Part shown: one piece after another, positions 10,372-22,800 of the stretch
Layout of the letters: each line of letters opens with the position of its first letter
Position numbering within the stretch: position 1 is the stretch's first letter
NCBI GenBank assembly: GCA_039602395.1
Contig: JBCNJP010000025.1
Location: 54,782,555-54,846,554 of the forward strand
Reading direction: 5' to 3'
Origin: Deinandra increscens subsp. villosa
Taxonomy: Eukaryota > Streptophyta > Magnoliopsida > Asterales > Asteraceae
Length of the DNA: 64,000 bases
The notes under the pieces: model-generated
Told to the model about the DNA's origin: nothing
Database searches by the model: none
What the model saw: the letters and a program-made list of their open reading frames with translations, nothing else
Translations under genes and position numbers: made by a program

Positions 10372-13300
10372 ATTGTAATACCAGCTGATAATGGGAAATT
10401 TCTTCTGATTCCCTGGGATCCATTTGACATTTATCTTATCACCAATGTTCTTGAAAATACCTTTATGTGGAGCACGGAGTCTCTTCTTCTCTTCAGCTAT
10501 CTGAGCTCTTCTTTCTTCCTCAGGATTCAGATTGAGTACTTTATCATCATAGGCTGATTTAATCAGATGCTCAGCTCTAATACCTTTGCTGTGTTTAGTA
10601 TGATTCACCAGATCCAGGTATTTGAGCTGTTTCAATTCCCATGAGAATAGGCTTGTAAGAGCTTTGAAGTCAGCGAAGAATTGAACATAACCATTCCGTC
10701 TCTTTACAATAAAAGCATCGAAAGCTTCATCAAATTTCCAACCCAGAATTTTCATTCCATGATTAACATTTGGATTGGCTGGCATTTTTCTCAAATTCTT
10801 GGCAGTGAATCTCAGCATTGATTTAGAATTTGGAGCCATCCTCACCCAGTCATCATAAATAGGTGGATTTTTGTTCCTTTCAATCGCTTCAGCTCTCTCC
10901 TGCTCCTTAAGTCTAATCTGCTCCAACTTGGCGAGCCTCTCTGTCTGCCTATACTCAATGACAAATTTGCGAAGGCCAGGAGTCTTCTTATGAATCCAAG
11001 ACTTTCTCTCCACATTTTTGAACTTGAGATAGTTGCGGAGCGCTTCAAAGTTCATCCGGTTGGTAGTAGCAATAATATACTCAACGGAGTCTGGTTCAAG
11101 CAGATTATCAGCAGGATCTTCAGGAATGAAAGACTTTCCCATATCAAGAACAAGATCGGAAAGATGATCTCTGACTGGTGCAAAAACAAATGTCCTGTCG
11201 GAGTCAGCAAATGGATCTGACATAGGATCAACCAGAGATTCAGGAATTTTTCCAGCTTCATCAGTACGAGGGAGATTAGCATTCAATCTCTCTTCGTCAG
11301 TGTACAACTTGGTTAGCTCAAGATCAGTGAGTTTAAGAAGGTATTCCAGAGGAATTCTGTCTTTCATTAGAGTCCTCACCATCTGAGCTGTTTCTGACAC
11401 ATCATCCTCATCAACGTCTGTTCCTTCCAGATTAGTGACGATGCGGATGGTCGGTTCTTTGTCGTTGGAAGGTGCAGATTTTTCAGGTAAGGAATTTGAA
11501 CCCTTTCCATAAACAACAGCTGGAGGTTGATCAGATTCATATCTCTTTAAAGCTTCTTCTCTTTCTCTGGCCACCCTATTTTCTTCTTCAAGTGCTTCTG
11601 CAATAAGAGCTCTACGTGATCTGTCTTTTTCAGCTTCCTTTCTTAACATCTCAGCTTCAATTTCTTCTTGAGTAAGAATCCTTTTTCCCTTGTCTGTGGC
11701 TGAGGGACCAGGTTGTTCAGAAATAGAAGGTTCCTGAGTTACCGTGGTCACGTCTTCATCAGGAAACATGGGAAGGAAGGCATGATGGAAAGGAGCTACA
11801 TAGATTTGAACAGATGGAGCTTGCTCAGCAGAAACCTCAGGATTAGCTTGAGAGAGGGTTGGAGTCGCAGCTTCTTCAAGATTAATAACATCAGCATCTT
11901 CAGGAATAGAGCTAGTAACATGAGGAGTAGAGTCAAGAGCAGGGACCTCATCAGTTGTCATACCAGTTGGCAGAGTGACATTTACAAACACTCCATCATC
12001 TACCTCCATTTTCACTTGGATTGGAGTAGGAATAGGAACTTCATCTTCTTCATCTTCACTTTCAATCATATCCAGATCGATGTAGTTCAGTGGATTAGCT
12101 TGATTGACTAGAACATTTAGCCTTTGTTCCAACTCATTCATATCTTCCACATTACTGAAATCAACCGTATAAGGAAACTCTTCATAGGTTGTCTCACTAT
12201 CATCCTCAATGGTTTCAATGAGTATTCCACATGAATTTCTTCTCGTGTATAACTTTTCAGCATAATACTCACGAAAATCTGCCATGGAAAAGTCCAAGAA
12301 GGTCGAGTCGACGTGAAATCTACGGACACCTTCACTTACGGGGACAATAGCAGATGATGAATTAGTGATATCTTGCCCAGAAGGTATGATTGCAAGTTGA
12401 AGAGGATTGTCTAACTCCGATTCTACTGGTTCTGAACTGGATGAACCTTCAATGGCTTTAAGAGCTGGTGCAAACCTTGGCAGCTTCAAGTTTTCTGGCA
12501 ATGGAGCCAGTTTCTTGAGTGAGTCCAGGATTTCATCAACTGGCTCATCATGAAGTAGACTGTTTACAAAAAATTCTTCATCATCAGTCATGCTTGGCTC
12601 ATTTCCTTCAAATACTGTATCATCATCAACATCAAAATCACTATCGTTTAAGGAACTTGTGGAGTCAAGATCTCCTTTAGATTCTTTCCCCGATGGAAAA
12701 TTTGTGCTATCAGTTCCTTGAAGAGTTGACGGTTGTTCTTCTGGTTGCTCAGAACCTTGATTATCAGCATCACCACTGTCAGGCTTGTCACTGAGCTGGG
12801 TTACTTCTTTTGATTTAGCCAGCAGCTCCTTTAGCCTTTGAATCTCAGCAGCTTGTTCAGCAATTACATGTGACTGCTCAGAGATTTTCTGATTTGCCAC
12901 TTGTAGAGAACAGTTGAGATGATCATTCTGACTCTGTAGATTTGACACTTCAGCTTGGAGTTCCAAAACCTTTTCAGATTCAGAGGATGTCGTGCTTGAG
13001 GAGACGGTAACAGTAGCTTCAGCAGTGGCGACAGTGGCTTCTGCAATAACTTCTAGAGATCTCTGTTCCAAATTAACCCGGTCAGATTGAATCATAGAAG
13101 ATGGAGAGACAGAAGCAGTTGCAAAAGTCGATTCAGGTTGGGCTCCAGATGAACCAACAACTTCATACTCGTCTGAGGAGCCTTGCTTTCGTCTAACTTG
13201 TAGTTTTTCAGTGCAGGACTTGCTTCTCTTAGCTCTAATTGTAATTAATTCATCAGATTGATTTCCTTCATCAGCAATTCTTGTCATCTGATTAGATAGA

Positions 13301-14574
13301 AAAGTAGGAGGAGACTTTGGAGGGCTTTCAGGTTCATCTTGTAGATCATAAGATAGATCTGCTTGATCAAGAGATACTGAAGTTTCATCTTCATCAAAGT
13401 CGTCCTCTGAAGGTTTATAGCTGTCGTCAGATGATGATGGTTGTGTCATAGAGGCCCTGGAAGATTCTCCAGTCCTCTGTCTTTTCCTTGGATGAATGGC
13501 TTCAGCTAGATCAGGAGTGTCATCTGAGCTTGAGGAGTCGGATGCATCTTTATCTGTGTCATTGCCTTCCTCAGCTTCTGAAGATATCACATTCACTGGA
13601 CTGAGCGGTTCAGCATGCTCAGATGCATCAACATTATCACCCTGGAGATTCCCAAGGTCTTCAGTAGCAGCAACAGGGTCAGGTATGACTGGGGCATTCA
13701 AGTCCAATGAAGAATGAACTTGAGCCGCTTCAGAAGATTCTGGTTGTGCTTCCGCTACAGCTTCACCCATGTGGACATCTCCTTCGGCATTAACGGGTGC
13801 TAATCGAGCTATCATCTCAGGAAAGAAAGGTACAGGTGCACCTTGATACTTACCTTGCTGATATTTGCTGTAAGAACCGGAGTTCATTGAGCTGGTCTTG
13901 ATCGTCTCACCTTGCTTAGACAAATTCGGATAAAATCTATTCAGAATAGTCTGTAAGAACCTCGGGTACTGATAGAACTTGACTGCCCTTCCAGTAGGGT
14001 GTAGGTTAGCAATCATCCACTTCAGGAGTTGATGGGAAAGATTGAAACCTTCTCCTGATATAAATCCGTGTAGAGCCCATGCAGTTTCTTCTACGAAGTC
14101 ATCAGGAGCAGCCTTTCTGTGAGAGAAGGCAGCAGTAAAGAAGTTGATCAACAACCTCCAGTTAGCAGGAAACAGGGTTTTCTTGATCTTGTTGCTGACG
14201 TTGGGGAGTAAGACGCCGGTATACCCCATGTTTGTAATGGTTGTTTCCCATACCTCCTTGGGAAAGGATTTTGGTTTATCAGCATCTTGCAACACTAGAG
14301 CAGTTCTAATTTTCTCTTCAGTTATCTCAACATCAGTGTTCAAGATCCGGGCCCTTATCACACTGGATCCATCAGCAAGCTCAGCAGACTGAGCAGTTTG
14401 CCAGAATTCTTCAATGTGTATCTTGTAAATAGAAGGGTTGATCCTCATTGCTGTAGCCCAAGAGGATCGCAAGATAAGATCAATCGCTTGCACATCAGCA
14501 TCTTCCCAAGACTTGTTGAAAACACATATTCCATTGTGCAATCTACCATATGTTAACTCCTGTCTGGGAGGCAT
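10372..14574 (-). CDS. Accessory post-pol ORF of the large Copia (3' end in gap)
   Basis: An uninterrupted frame of about 1,400 codons. I place the start at ATG 14574 (MPPRQELTYG...), directly behind TATATGTGCAG, which looks like a splice acceptor. The first 220 residues hold a compact conserved-looking region (IYKIHIEEFWQTAQ, ITEEKIRTALVL, NWRLLINFFTAAFSHR, FYQYPRFLQTILNRF). It resembles proteins of Asteraceae repeats often labelled hypothetical or longin-like; that label is from memory. Then comes a long Ser/Glu/Asp-rich low-complexity region, a predicted coiled coil at about residues 525-595 (SEKVLELQAEVSNLQSQNDH), more acidic sequence, and a basic C-terminal part (about 1150-1400) rich in Arg, Lys and aromatic residues. 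I see no enzyme motif, signal peptide or membrane segment. It lies downstream of pol on the same strand, the position of the env-like ORF of some Sireviruses. Function unknown. Confidence 0.7.
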
Positions 14575-16184
14575 CTGCACATATAGATCAACAGGATTAT
14601 ATCAATTTGACACTTAATGAATGTCATGTCACACTAGACTCGTGATAGTGACTGAGCGTTTCATTTGAATATCAAAGTTACAAAGATGAATCACACAGTG
14701 CATTTGCCCCATAATGGATAGATACGACATGAAATTATGTTAACAATGATAAGTATCAGGTGACCTTAAATATTAAAGAAAAACATGTGTGTGTAAAGGA
14801 TCTGGAAGATAAGGAGCCAGATCTAAATCTCCAATAACATGTTTAAATGAAAAATGACCCAGAGTTTTAGTCTAAGTAGATTAAGATCTAGACTGTTGAA
14901 GGAACCAGGAGAAATTCTTTTAGAATTCTACAACAGGGTTCTTCAAAAACAGTTAAAGATATCAAGGAAAATTTTGGCAATCTGGGATCAAAATGTGTAG
15001 TTTTGTGATCCCAGTTTGTCAAGTCAAATCGGGAATGTCATATAGGACATGATTCCACCCGAGATTGTGAATTCCTTGAAATGAAACTTAAAGACAGGAA
15101 ACAACTCAGTTAAAGACAATACATGCAACTAAGTGTATTTTAGTCATGTCATGCAAGCAAAACAATTCAAGTGTGATGAAATTAAATTTACATGACCTAC
15201 AGTTGATGTGTGTTAACCCCAAGTTTCCTAAGTACAACAACAAGTCCGCTAAAGCATAACAAGTTCGCTAAGATCAGAACAAGTACGCTAGGAACTAACA
15301 AGTTCGCTAAACATATGCACAAGTTCGCTAAGTTCAGAACAAGTACGCTAGGAACTAACAAGTTCGCTAAACATATGCACAAGTTCGCTAAGAACAAACA
15401 AGTTCGCTAAGCAGACCAAGAAGTACGCTAAGACTGAAACAAGTCCGCTAACACCAGATTGATCTAATTTGCAGACTTTCATCACTTAGAGTTGAGCACA
15501 AGATGTATAGATCAAATATCAACATCAACAAGATTTGTCTAGATTCAACAAGATTTAAACTTTACACTTAAAAGCAAGTAGAATGTCTTAATGGGTCATG
15601 ATTTCAGAATTTTAACATTTAAAGGACATAGATGTGATTATTTAAGTTTGACAGGTTAGATGGAGCTATTATATGTCAAATTCAATCCTAACATACTAAT
15701 ATAAGCATATATGGACCAAACAACACATGCTCAAATCATCAAACACACATTCAATCAAAACAGTCACATAAGTCACTTAAAACAATTTTATGCAAAATTT
15801 TGACTTATTGAAGTCAAAATGACCAAGTAAGTGTTGACTTAGAGCTTAACTGCCTAGGATAGTTCATATGAAACCTATTGGTATCATAGATCACATCCTA
15901 TGTAGATATGCTCACAATTAATCACAAAGGTGGTCAAATCAACTTAGATAGGTCAGTTCATTCACATTAATCTATTTAAGTGTCAACTTGATCCAAGATC
16001 CTTTCACCTGAGTTATTGCCTAGTCTCAGACCTGTGAGGATCTCAACCAGTCTAAACCACCAGTGTTAGGCTCAATTGGATGTCAGTTCTCACTTAGAAA
16101 GATATACAAGGACACAAACAAATTGAATCATGATGATGCACTACCTGATTAATATCCTGAGTACATAACTTGAAAAACACATAC
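14575..16184 (-). other. Probable 5' intron region of the accessory ORF
   Basis: No ORF. In minus sense it follows the donor AAAG|GTATGTG at 16185/16184 and ends in TGTGCAG at 14581-14575, directly before the ATG. It may contain further small exons I could not delimit. It carries a TTAGCGNACTTG array at 15238-15455. Confidence 0.4.
15238..15455 (-). repeat. TTAGCGNACTTG array in the intron region (about 11 units)
   Basis: Eleven AAGTNCGCTAA units on the plus strand (N = T, A or C). It includes a perfect tandem duplication of a block of about 65 bp whose units read in turn ...TACGCTAGG, TTCGCTAAA, TTCGCTAAG. Confidence 0.85.
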
Positions 16185-16258
16185 CTTTCTGAAGATCTAA
16201 TGATAGACTAAGATCTAATATAAGATGAATTGAATTTCTCAATGACTCAGTGAGATGT
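16185..16258 (-). other. Predicted leader exon (74 nt)
   Basis: In minus sense the segment is bounded by ATCCCAGCAG at the upstream end and AAAG|GTATGTG at the downstream end. Its sequence (TTGAGAAATTC..., ...AGATCTTCAGAAAG) is recognisably similar to the exon at 16453-16387, including its splice ends, suggesting an exon duplication. Confidence 0.42.
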
Positions 16259-16386
16259 CTGCTGGGATCAAGCAATTTATATTAGAATTCAAATAAGCAT
16301 CATACAAACTAAAAATAAGTTAATGATTGCCCCTGTGTAGCCAAAACTGAGTCTTAACTCACATTGCCATTTGATAGAACACATAC

Positions 16387-16453
16387 CTTTTTGATGATCT
16401 ATGGTTTGCTAAGATCAAAGAAAAAGATGTAATGTTCTTGATCAATCTCTCAA
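16387..16453 (-). other. Predicted leader exon (67 nt)
   Basis: In minus sense it is bounded by CTCTTACAG upstream and AAAAAG|GTATGTG downstream. Similar in sequence to the exon at 16258-16185. Confidence 0.42.
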
Positions 16454-17100
16454 CTGTAAGAGTTTCTGTTTTGTAATCAGACAAATTGTGTTAGACATCA
16501 AAATTTTTGACAATCACAGAAGGATATAGGCAAAATGAATTTAAAGACATAATTTGAGAAACATCAAACTTAACTCATTCACTGATAAGTGACTAAACTA
16601 ATCAACAATTATCAGCAGTTATTCAAGCTTAAGTCTCATCAAAATAGACACAAATAATAAATCATAACATGAAATTGATTGAAGACTAGATAATTTCAAT
16701 ACCAAGTGGACTTCATTAAGTCTATCCAATCATAAGAGAAAAACAAATTGAAACTTCTTAGTTGCTAAAAGTAAACTCACAGGCATACATACACAATCAG
16801 ATTTGTGTTAACTAAGCTGAATTGACAGCAGCCACATTGAGTTCTATCAAGCAAATTAAAAATTCCAACATTGACAATCTAAATGAAGATTCCTAAGTAG
16901 TCATATAACAGAGGATCACAATATCTAATTTTATCAATGTAAACAACCATTTGGGTTCAAACTGATTAATTAGAGTACAATAGTAACCGACTATTATGAA
17001 ACACTTAAAGGATTTCAAATTCATACACATTCATACACACCCCTGTATATCGAATTTCTCGGGTTTAAAATGAGGGATTTGTGAGTTCAGATCCACATAC

Positions 17101-17410
17101 CTTAATCTTGATTACAAGTGTAATTAGGAACAAGAAGGAAGTACAACGAATCTGTTCAATCAACAAAAATATCACATTACAACCCTAGCAACATGAAAAT
17201 CGGACCTTCGGCTCAACAACAATCACCGAGACCAAAAATCAACAAAAAAAATGTAGTCCGAACCTGTAAATGCAACGAGAGTGAGTAAATCAACCCTAAT
17301 CGCAATGTGAGAGACAGATTCGAGAGAGATAGAGGGGATAGTGATCGAACAGTGAACGGGAATCGTCGGTTCGTAAGTTTGTGAGCGGGTGAGTTTTTGA
17401 AAGTGTGAAC
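17101..17410 (-). other. Predicted first exon / 5' UTR of the accessory transcript
   Basis: Minus-sense sequence starts about 30 bp after the TATA box and is pyrimidine-rich (TCTATCTCTCTCG, CTGTCTCTCAC), as plant 5' UTRs often are. It ends in GATTAAG|GTATGTGG at 17101/17100, a strong 5' splice site. No long ORF lies inside. Confidence 0.45.
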
Positions 17411-17430
17411 AGGAATAATGACCAAGTTCC

Positions 17431-17440
17431 CCTTTATATA
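17431..17440 (-). promoter_or_regulatory. Internal TATA box upstream of the accessory ORF
   Basis: Minus strand TATATAAAGG. Directly upstream (17450-18180) lies a dense TTAGCGNACTTG array, the arrangement seen in the element's own LTR. This suggests an internal promoter for the accessory transcript about 2.9 kb before its ATG. Confidence 0.55.
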
Positions 17441-17449
17441 GTATTAGGT

Positions 17450-18182
17450 TTAGCGGACTTGAAAATATCTAAACATTTAAACAAGTTCGCTAAAAGTATC
17501 TCTAAGTCCGCTAAGTATAAGCAGACCTAAAACAAGTACGCTAAAGGGAAACAAGTTCGCTAAGGCCTAAAAAATAAGTACGCTAAGCCTAAAGAAGTTC
17601 GCTAAGCTAGGAAGTTCGCTAAGGCTAAACAAGTACGCTAAGCCTAAAGAAGTTCGCTAAGCTAGGAAGTTCGCTAAGGCTAAACAAGTACGCTAAGCCT
17701 AAAGAAGTTCGCTAAGCTAGGAAGTTCGCTAAGGCTAAACAAGTACGCTAAGGCCAATATGAACTTGAGACACCTAAATTATTCTAAGTAAAAACAAGTC
17801 CGCTAAGGCTTAAACAAGTTCGCTAAGAACAGTTTAGCCTAAGTAGACAAGTTATGAAAGTGGAGAAGTTCGCTAAGGCTAAAATCAACTTAGCGTACTT
17901 CATCAACACTTAACAGAAATTTTAAAGTAAGATCATGTGAAGTTCGCTAAGGATAAAATCAACTTAGCGTACTTCTTTCTCAAAAGAGAAAAGCTTTAAG
18001 GAAACAAGTTCGCTAAGAACACTTTGTTCTTAGCGGACTTAAAGAAAAATTTTAAAGACAATTTTTCAAGACTTCCAAACAAGTTCGCTAAGAGCAAACT
18101 TGTTATTAACCTTGTGGATTGTTCTTAGCGGACTTGCCTTAGGATAAAGTTCGCTAAGGCAAAAACAAGTCCGCTAAGACCA
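17450..18182 (-). repeat. TTAGCGNACTTG array at the internal promoter (about 27 units, some inverted)
   Basis: About 22 units in the usual orientation and 5 inverted. A higher-order repeat of about 55 bp (three motif units) occurs three times at about 17575-17755. Inverted neighbours form hairpins, for example at 17865-17903, 17938-17975 and 18004-18041. Confidence 0.85.
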
Positions 18183-18699
18183 GAATTATGTAAAAACATA
18201 AGAAAAATTCTAAGTCTTAAAAATTTTCAAAATTTTCAAAAATTCTAAATCTTAAATTACATCAAAATAAAAGTTCATAAATGCATATCTGCCACCAGTA
18301 ACCTACCAGGAAGATAAACTTTTAATTTATAAGACAAGTACTTGATAATTTCAACAAATTTGATAGAGACACACCTAGTACCTACAATTGACTCTTATTG
18401 GTTCAAAACACATCCAAACTCAAAAAGTTACATTTTCAACCGAGTTGGGTCAATTTTCCACCCGAACTCAAGATTTCATTTTCATTCGAGTTGGTTTATT
18501 TCAAACCAAAACCAAGATTCATTCAAGCACAAGTTGGTCAATTTTTCACCAAACTTGGAAATTTTAAGCACATTGGCTTTTGAATATTCACATATTTTTG
18601 GATGGTCGTGGTCAGACATGTTTAGAATCATACCGATCATTTACGTGATCAATAACACTTATAATTCAAATCACCTTTCGGATCCGGTACCCTAAGTCA
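18183..18699. other. Non-coding 3' region of the large Copia
   Basis: AT-rich sequence between the motif array and conserved block 3. The only ORFs are short and unconvincing. Confidence 0.5.
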
Positions 18700-18730
18700 G
18701 ATTGTCGGTATTGTTTATCCACTTAAGCTC
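18700..18730 (-). other. Conserved block 3 of the 3' module (large Copia)
   Basis: Minus strand reads GAGCTTAAGTGGATAAACAA then TACCGACAATC. It matches blocks at 32360-32390, 61663-61694 and, more weakly, 52921-52950. Confidence 0.6.
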
Positions 18731-18995
18731 AGACAAGTTAATTTTCAACCAATTTCTGTGATGTATTGTTATCATGTTTTGTCCAATTAGTGAAAGATGT
18801 GATTAACCTTATATTCAACATAAGTCACCAGAATTCTACCATGGGCCATTTTTGCACTTCGGATACAACCCACACACATAAGAATTTCAAAATGTACATA
18901 TGGAATTTCTTCAACATATGACAACATATTTTATTTCCCCCTATTTCTTTAGTGTTAAGTAGCTGATTTCAATGAATGGATATTATGATGGATCG

Positions 18996-19169
18996 CGTGA
19001 ACACAAGGTCATTGCTTTCGCAAAGCAGATGTGTCACGGATAAATGATGATTGTGATGATGGTATCGCGTGGTCACAAGGTCATCGCTTTCGCAAAGCAG
19101 ATGTGCCACGGATTTATTGATGGATGAAGCGACACCAAGGTCTTTGCGTAAGCAAAACAGATGGTGTGC
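18996..19169 (-). ncRNA. Three consecutive covarying stem-loops (large Copia)
   Basis: Units at 19129-19169, 19068-19110 and 18996-19038. All share an interior of the form TCTG(C/T)TTTGC-loop-GC...GACCTT. The inner hairpin of two units is TTGC/GC(A/G)A closed by a GAAA tetraloop; the third uses TTTGC-TTAC-GCAAA. Outer stems differ: CGTGG/CCACG plus CACA/TGTG; CGTGA/TCACG plus CACA/TGTG; ACACCA/TGGTGT plus GC/GC. Each has a single bulged base at a similar place. Pairing is kept while sequence changes, which points to RNA structure. It lies about 650-820 nt downstream of the pol stop. Role unknown. Confidence 0.6.
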
Positions 19170-19338
19170 TGATGAGTGAAATCAGGGACTTAATGCTAAA
19201 GAAATATTCGTGTGTGTTGGCATATCGTACTTAGCTCAGACTTAGGCAAATTTAAAGAATTTTGCTCTGGTAGACTTCAAGGTTCACATTTTCATGCAAA
19301 TTAATGTGTAATCACAGAAATAGTCTACTTCTAAGTAT

Positions 19339-19358
19339 GTCGAGCCTACCGACACATC
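19339..19358 (-). other. Conserved block 1 of the 3' module (large Copia)
   Basis: Minus strand reads GATGTGTCGGTAGGCTCGAC. It matches 31835-31855, 60954-60973 and 52197-52213, and each time precedes the stem-loop(s). Confidence 0.65.
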
Positions 19359-19813
19359 AAATGATAGAATTACCGGTCGATTGGATCATATCCTACGGTT
19401 AGATCAACAAGACCAGAATTATATCACGTTCCTCACATCTTGTCCGACCACAGACCAAAAGGGTTTTGCTTTTTCAATGTTTTTGGTAATTTTCTGCTAT
19501 TTTTCACTGCACATGTGTATAGACACTTGATTTATAATTATCAAAAAGACACTATTTTTGGTTTTATCTTCCACAAATGCAGGCACGGTAGACAGACACA
19601 AAAACATAGGAAAAAAAATTTGATCTTTAGAGACAGACAAAATTGACACTTGACAACCACAAACAAAAGTTTAGGTCAAATCAGGGTCAGAAAATAAAAT
19701 AACTTGATAATCAGATAAAAGAAAAATTTGAAACTAAAGAAATCAGAGATAACACTTCTAAGCAGCTAAACCTATAAAGTTAAGATACTAACATACTAGA
19801 GAATGGAGAGAGC

Positions 19814-22800
19814 TCAGTCATAGTTTATCATGCCTACTGCACTAACCAGAAAATTAAACCTAGACATATCAAAGGGTTTTGTGAAAAGGTCTGCTAACTG
19901 GTCATCGGAGCTAACATGAACTAAAGTGACTAGCTTCTTCTCGGCACAATCCCTAATGAAATGATACCTAATCTCTATGTGTTTAGTTTTAGAATGCTGA
20001 ATAGGATTTTTAACAATAGAAACAGCAGCAGTATTATCTATATGAATAGGGGTACCCATGAAGTTCAAACCGTAATCCAGAAGCTGATTCTGAATCCAAA
20101 GCACTTGAGAGCAGCACGATGCGGCAGCAATGTATTCCGCTTCAGCCGTTGAGACTGACACTGTTGTCTGCTTCTTGCATTGCCATGAAACTAACCGGTT
20201 TCCCAAGAACTGAGCTCCTCCCGTTGTCGACTTACGATTGAGTTCACAACCAGCATAGTCACTATCTGAGAAGGCTCGAAGATCGAAGGATGGGTCTTTA
20301 GGATACCAAAGTCCTCTGTTCGAATTGGACCTCAAGTATCGAAAAATCCTCTTCACAGCTAGTAAGTGCGATTCTTTTGGTTTGCATTGAAATCGGGAAC
20401 ATAGACACACTCCATACATGATGTCGGGACGGCTGGCTGTCAGATACATAAGAGAACCTATCATTGACCTGTAGAGATGCTCATCCACACAAATACCTTC
20501 CGGATCCAGATTGAGTCTATGACGCGTAACGACGGGTGTAGAGAAACCCTTAGAATCATTGAAACCAAATTTCTTCAGGATTTCTTTGACATACTTCCCT
20601 TGGCTGATTAAAATACCATCCGGTGTTTGCTTCACTTGAATTCCCAGAAAGAATGTCAGTTCACCCATAGCACTCATCTCAAACTTCTTTTTCATCAGAT
20701 CCTCAAATTCGTGACAGAGAGCAATATCTGTTGAGGCAAAAATAATGTCGTCGACGTAAACTTGTACTAACAGCTTGTCTTTACCCACATGACGAATGAA
20801 AAGTGTCTGATCAATGACACCCCTTTTGTAACCATTTGATAGCAGATAAGTTGATAATGTCTCGTACCATTTTCTCGGGGCTTGGTGTAGACCATAAAGA
20901 GCCTTATCCAATTTGTAACATTTCTTGGGAAAAGATTTGTTCACAAACCCCGGAGGTTGGTCTACGTACACGTCTTCGTCGAGCTCACCATAGAGAAAGG
21001 CGGTTTTCACGTCCAATTGATAGACGGTGATGTTCATTGACGCAGCATACGCCAAGAAAATCCGGATTGCCTCTAGACGAGCGACTGGAGCATAGACATC
21101 ATCATAATCAATGCCATCGATTTGCTTATACCCTTTTACAACTAAACGGGCCTTATTCCTTATAATGATTCCACGGTCATCTCTTTTGTTTTTGAAAATC
21201 CATTTGACAGGAATGGGTTCCAAACCTTCTGGCGGGTCCACCAAATGCCAGACCTTGAGCAGTTTGAACTGAAGAAGCTCTGTTTGCATTGCATCAATCC
21301 AATTTTCATCAAGAAGGGCAGCAGCAACAGAAGTAGGCTCTTCTTGTGATATGAAACAAGAAAACAGACATGTGTGCAGATCCTTAGTTTTACTCCTAGT
21401 GAGACGCACATCAACGGGACCAATGATCTGACTAGTGGGATGATTCTTATGAATCCGAGTCTCTTCAACAGCAGGTGCTGGGATAGACGATTCTAGATTC
21501 CCAATTTGAAGATCGTCGCCTGGGGTCTCTCCAGTTTCAATCTCAGATATGTCATCTGAATCTGACTCATGAGTTTCAGCTTCATTTCCAACAAGGTTTT
21601 CTGCCTCAGTTGTTGCTTGAGTTGGTTCTATCTCCACAATTACTGGCTCGAGAGTCTGAACAGAAGGCTGATCAGGTAAAGAAGTTGTCGTAGTCGCTTC
21701 AGTGACATCAGTTGATGGTGTTGACTGTTCTCCCCTTGAAATCGTCGTTGTATCAACCGAATAGATGGAATCCAGGATAGACGAAGTAATTGGAGCAAAC
21801 ATATCAACAGAAGGAAAGACTTCTTCATTTACTTGTTCAGCTTGATTTAACAAATTTCCTGCAACATCAGACTCAAACAAGTTAAAAGTTGAAGAAAAAG
21901 TCTCAAGGTCATACATGCTATCAGGAGCAGGATCTCTAGTATTCTGAGCATGCTCGTTAAACGTAACGTTGCATGATTCAAGAATAACTCGAGTTCTTCT
22001 GTTAAATACTCGAAATGCTGGAGAGCTCATCGAGTATCCAACAAAATAGCCTTCATCCGCCCGAGGGGCAAATTTAGCTAACTGTTCCGACTGGATTAAC
22101 ACAGTACAAGCGCATCCAAACGGTTTTAATCGTTTTAAGTTTGGTTTTTCTTTTGAAAACAGCTCGAAAGGCGTCTTGTTAGCATGTTTAACCAAGAGAG
22201 TTCTATTTAGAACATAGCAGGCTGTATTCACAGCTTCTGCCCAAAATGACAATTTAAGGTTTGAATCAGCAAGCAGAGTTCTGGCACACTCAATGATTGT
22301 TCTATTCTTCCGTTCTGCGACGCCATTTTGTTGAGGCGTGTACGGTGAACTGAACTGTCGAAAAATGCCCTTTTCATTGCAAAAAGCATCAAAAGTCTGA
22401 TTCTTGAACTCTGACCCATTATCTGATCTGATGACTTTAACTCGCTCTCTGCACCGATTCTCGATCCGCGTGACAAAATCCTTCAAGGTCTCAGCTGTCT
22501 CAGACTTCTCTCTCAGGAAGAACACCCACGAGTATCTGGAGTAATCGTCAGTAATAACCAAGCAGTAAGACTTTCCCCCTAAACTGTAGACGTTCACTGG
22601 CCCGAAAAGGTCGAGATGGAGTTGTTGAAGAATTGCCGTTGTCCTTCCAGGTGGCTTTGGTTTGTGAGACGTCTTGCGCTGTTTACCTTTCAAACACGCC
22701 ACACAGTTATCGATGTGGATGAATTCCTTCTCCGGCACACCGACCACGTGTTTTCCTCTTACAAGGCGGTTCATGTTTCGAAAGTTCACATGTCCCATTC

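Noticed and set aside
9762..10557. Long ORFs spanning 9872-10371, 41954-42453 and 58163-58662
   Set aside because: They are artefacts of reading through runs of N.
18996..19169. Hammerhead or other known self-cleaving ribozyme (GAAA present; CTGATGAG at 19169-19176 on the plus strand)
   Set aside because: The hammerhead core needs CTGANGA and GAAA strands properly placed around stem II and a cleavage triplet. I could not arrange the units that way on either strand. I did not match any other ribozyme consensus either.
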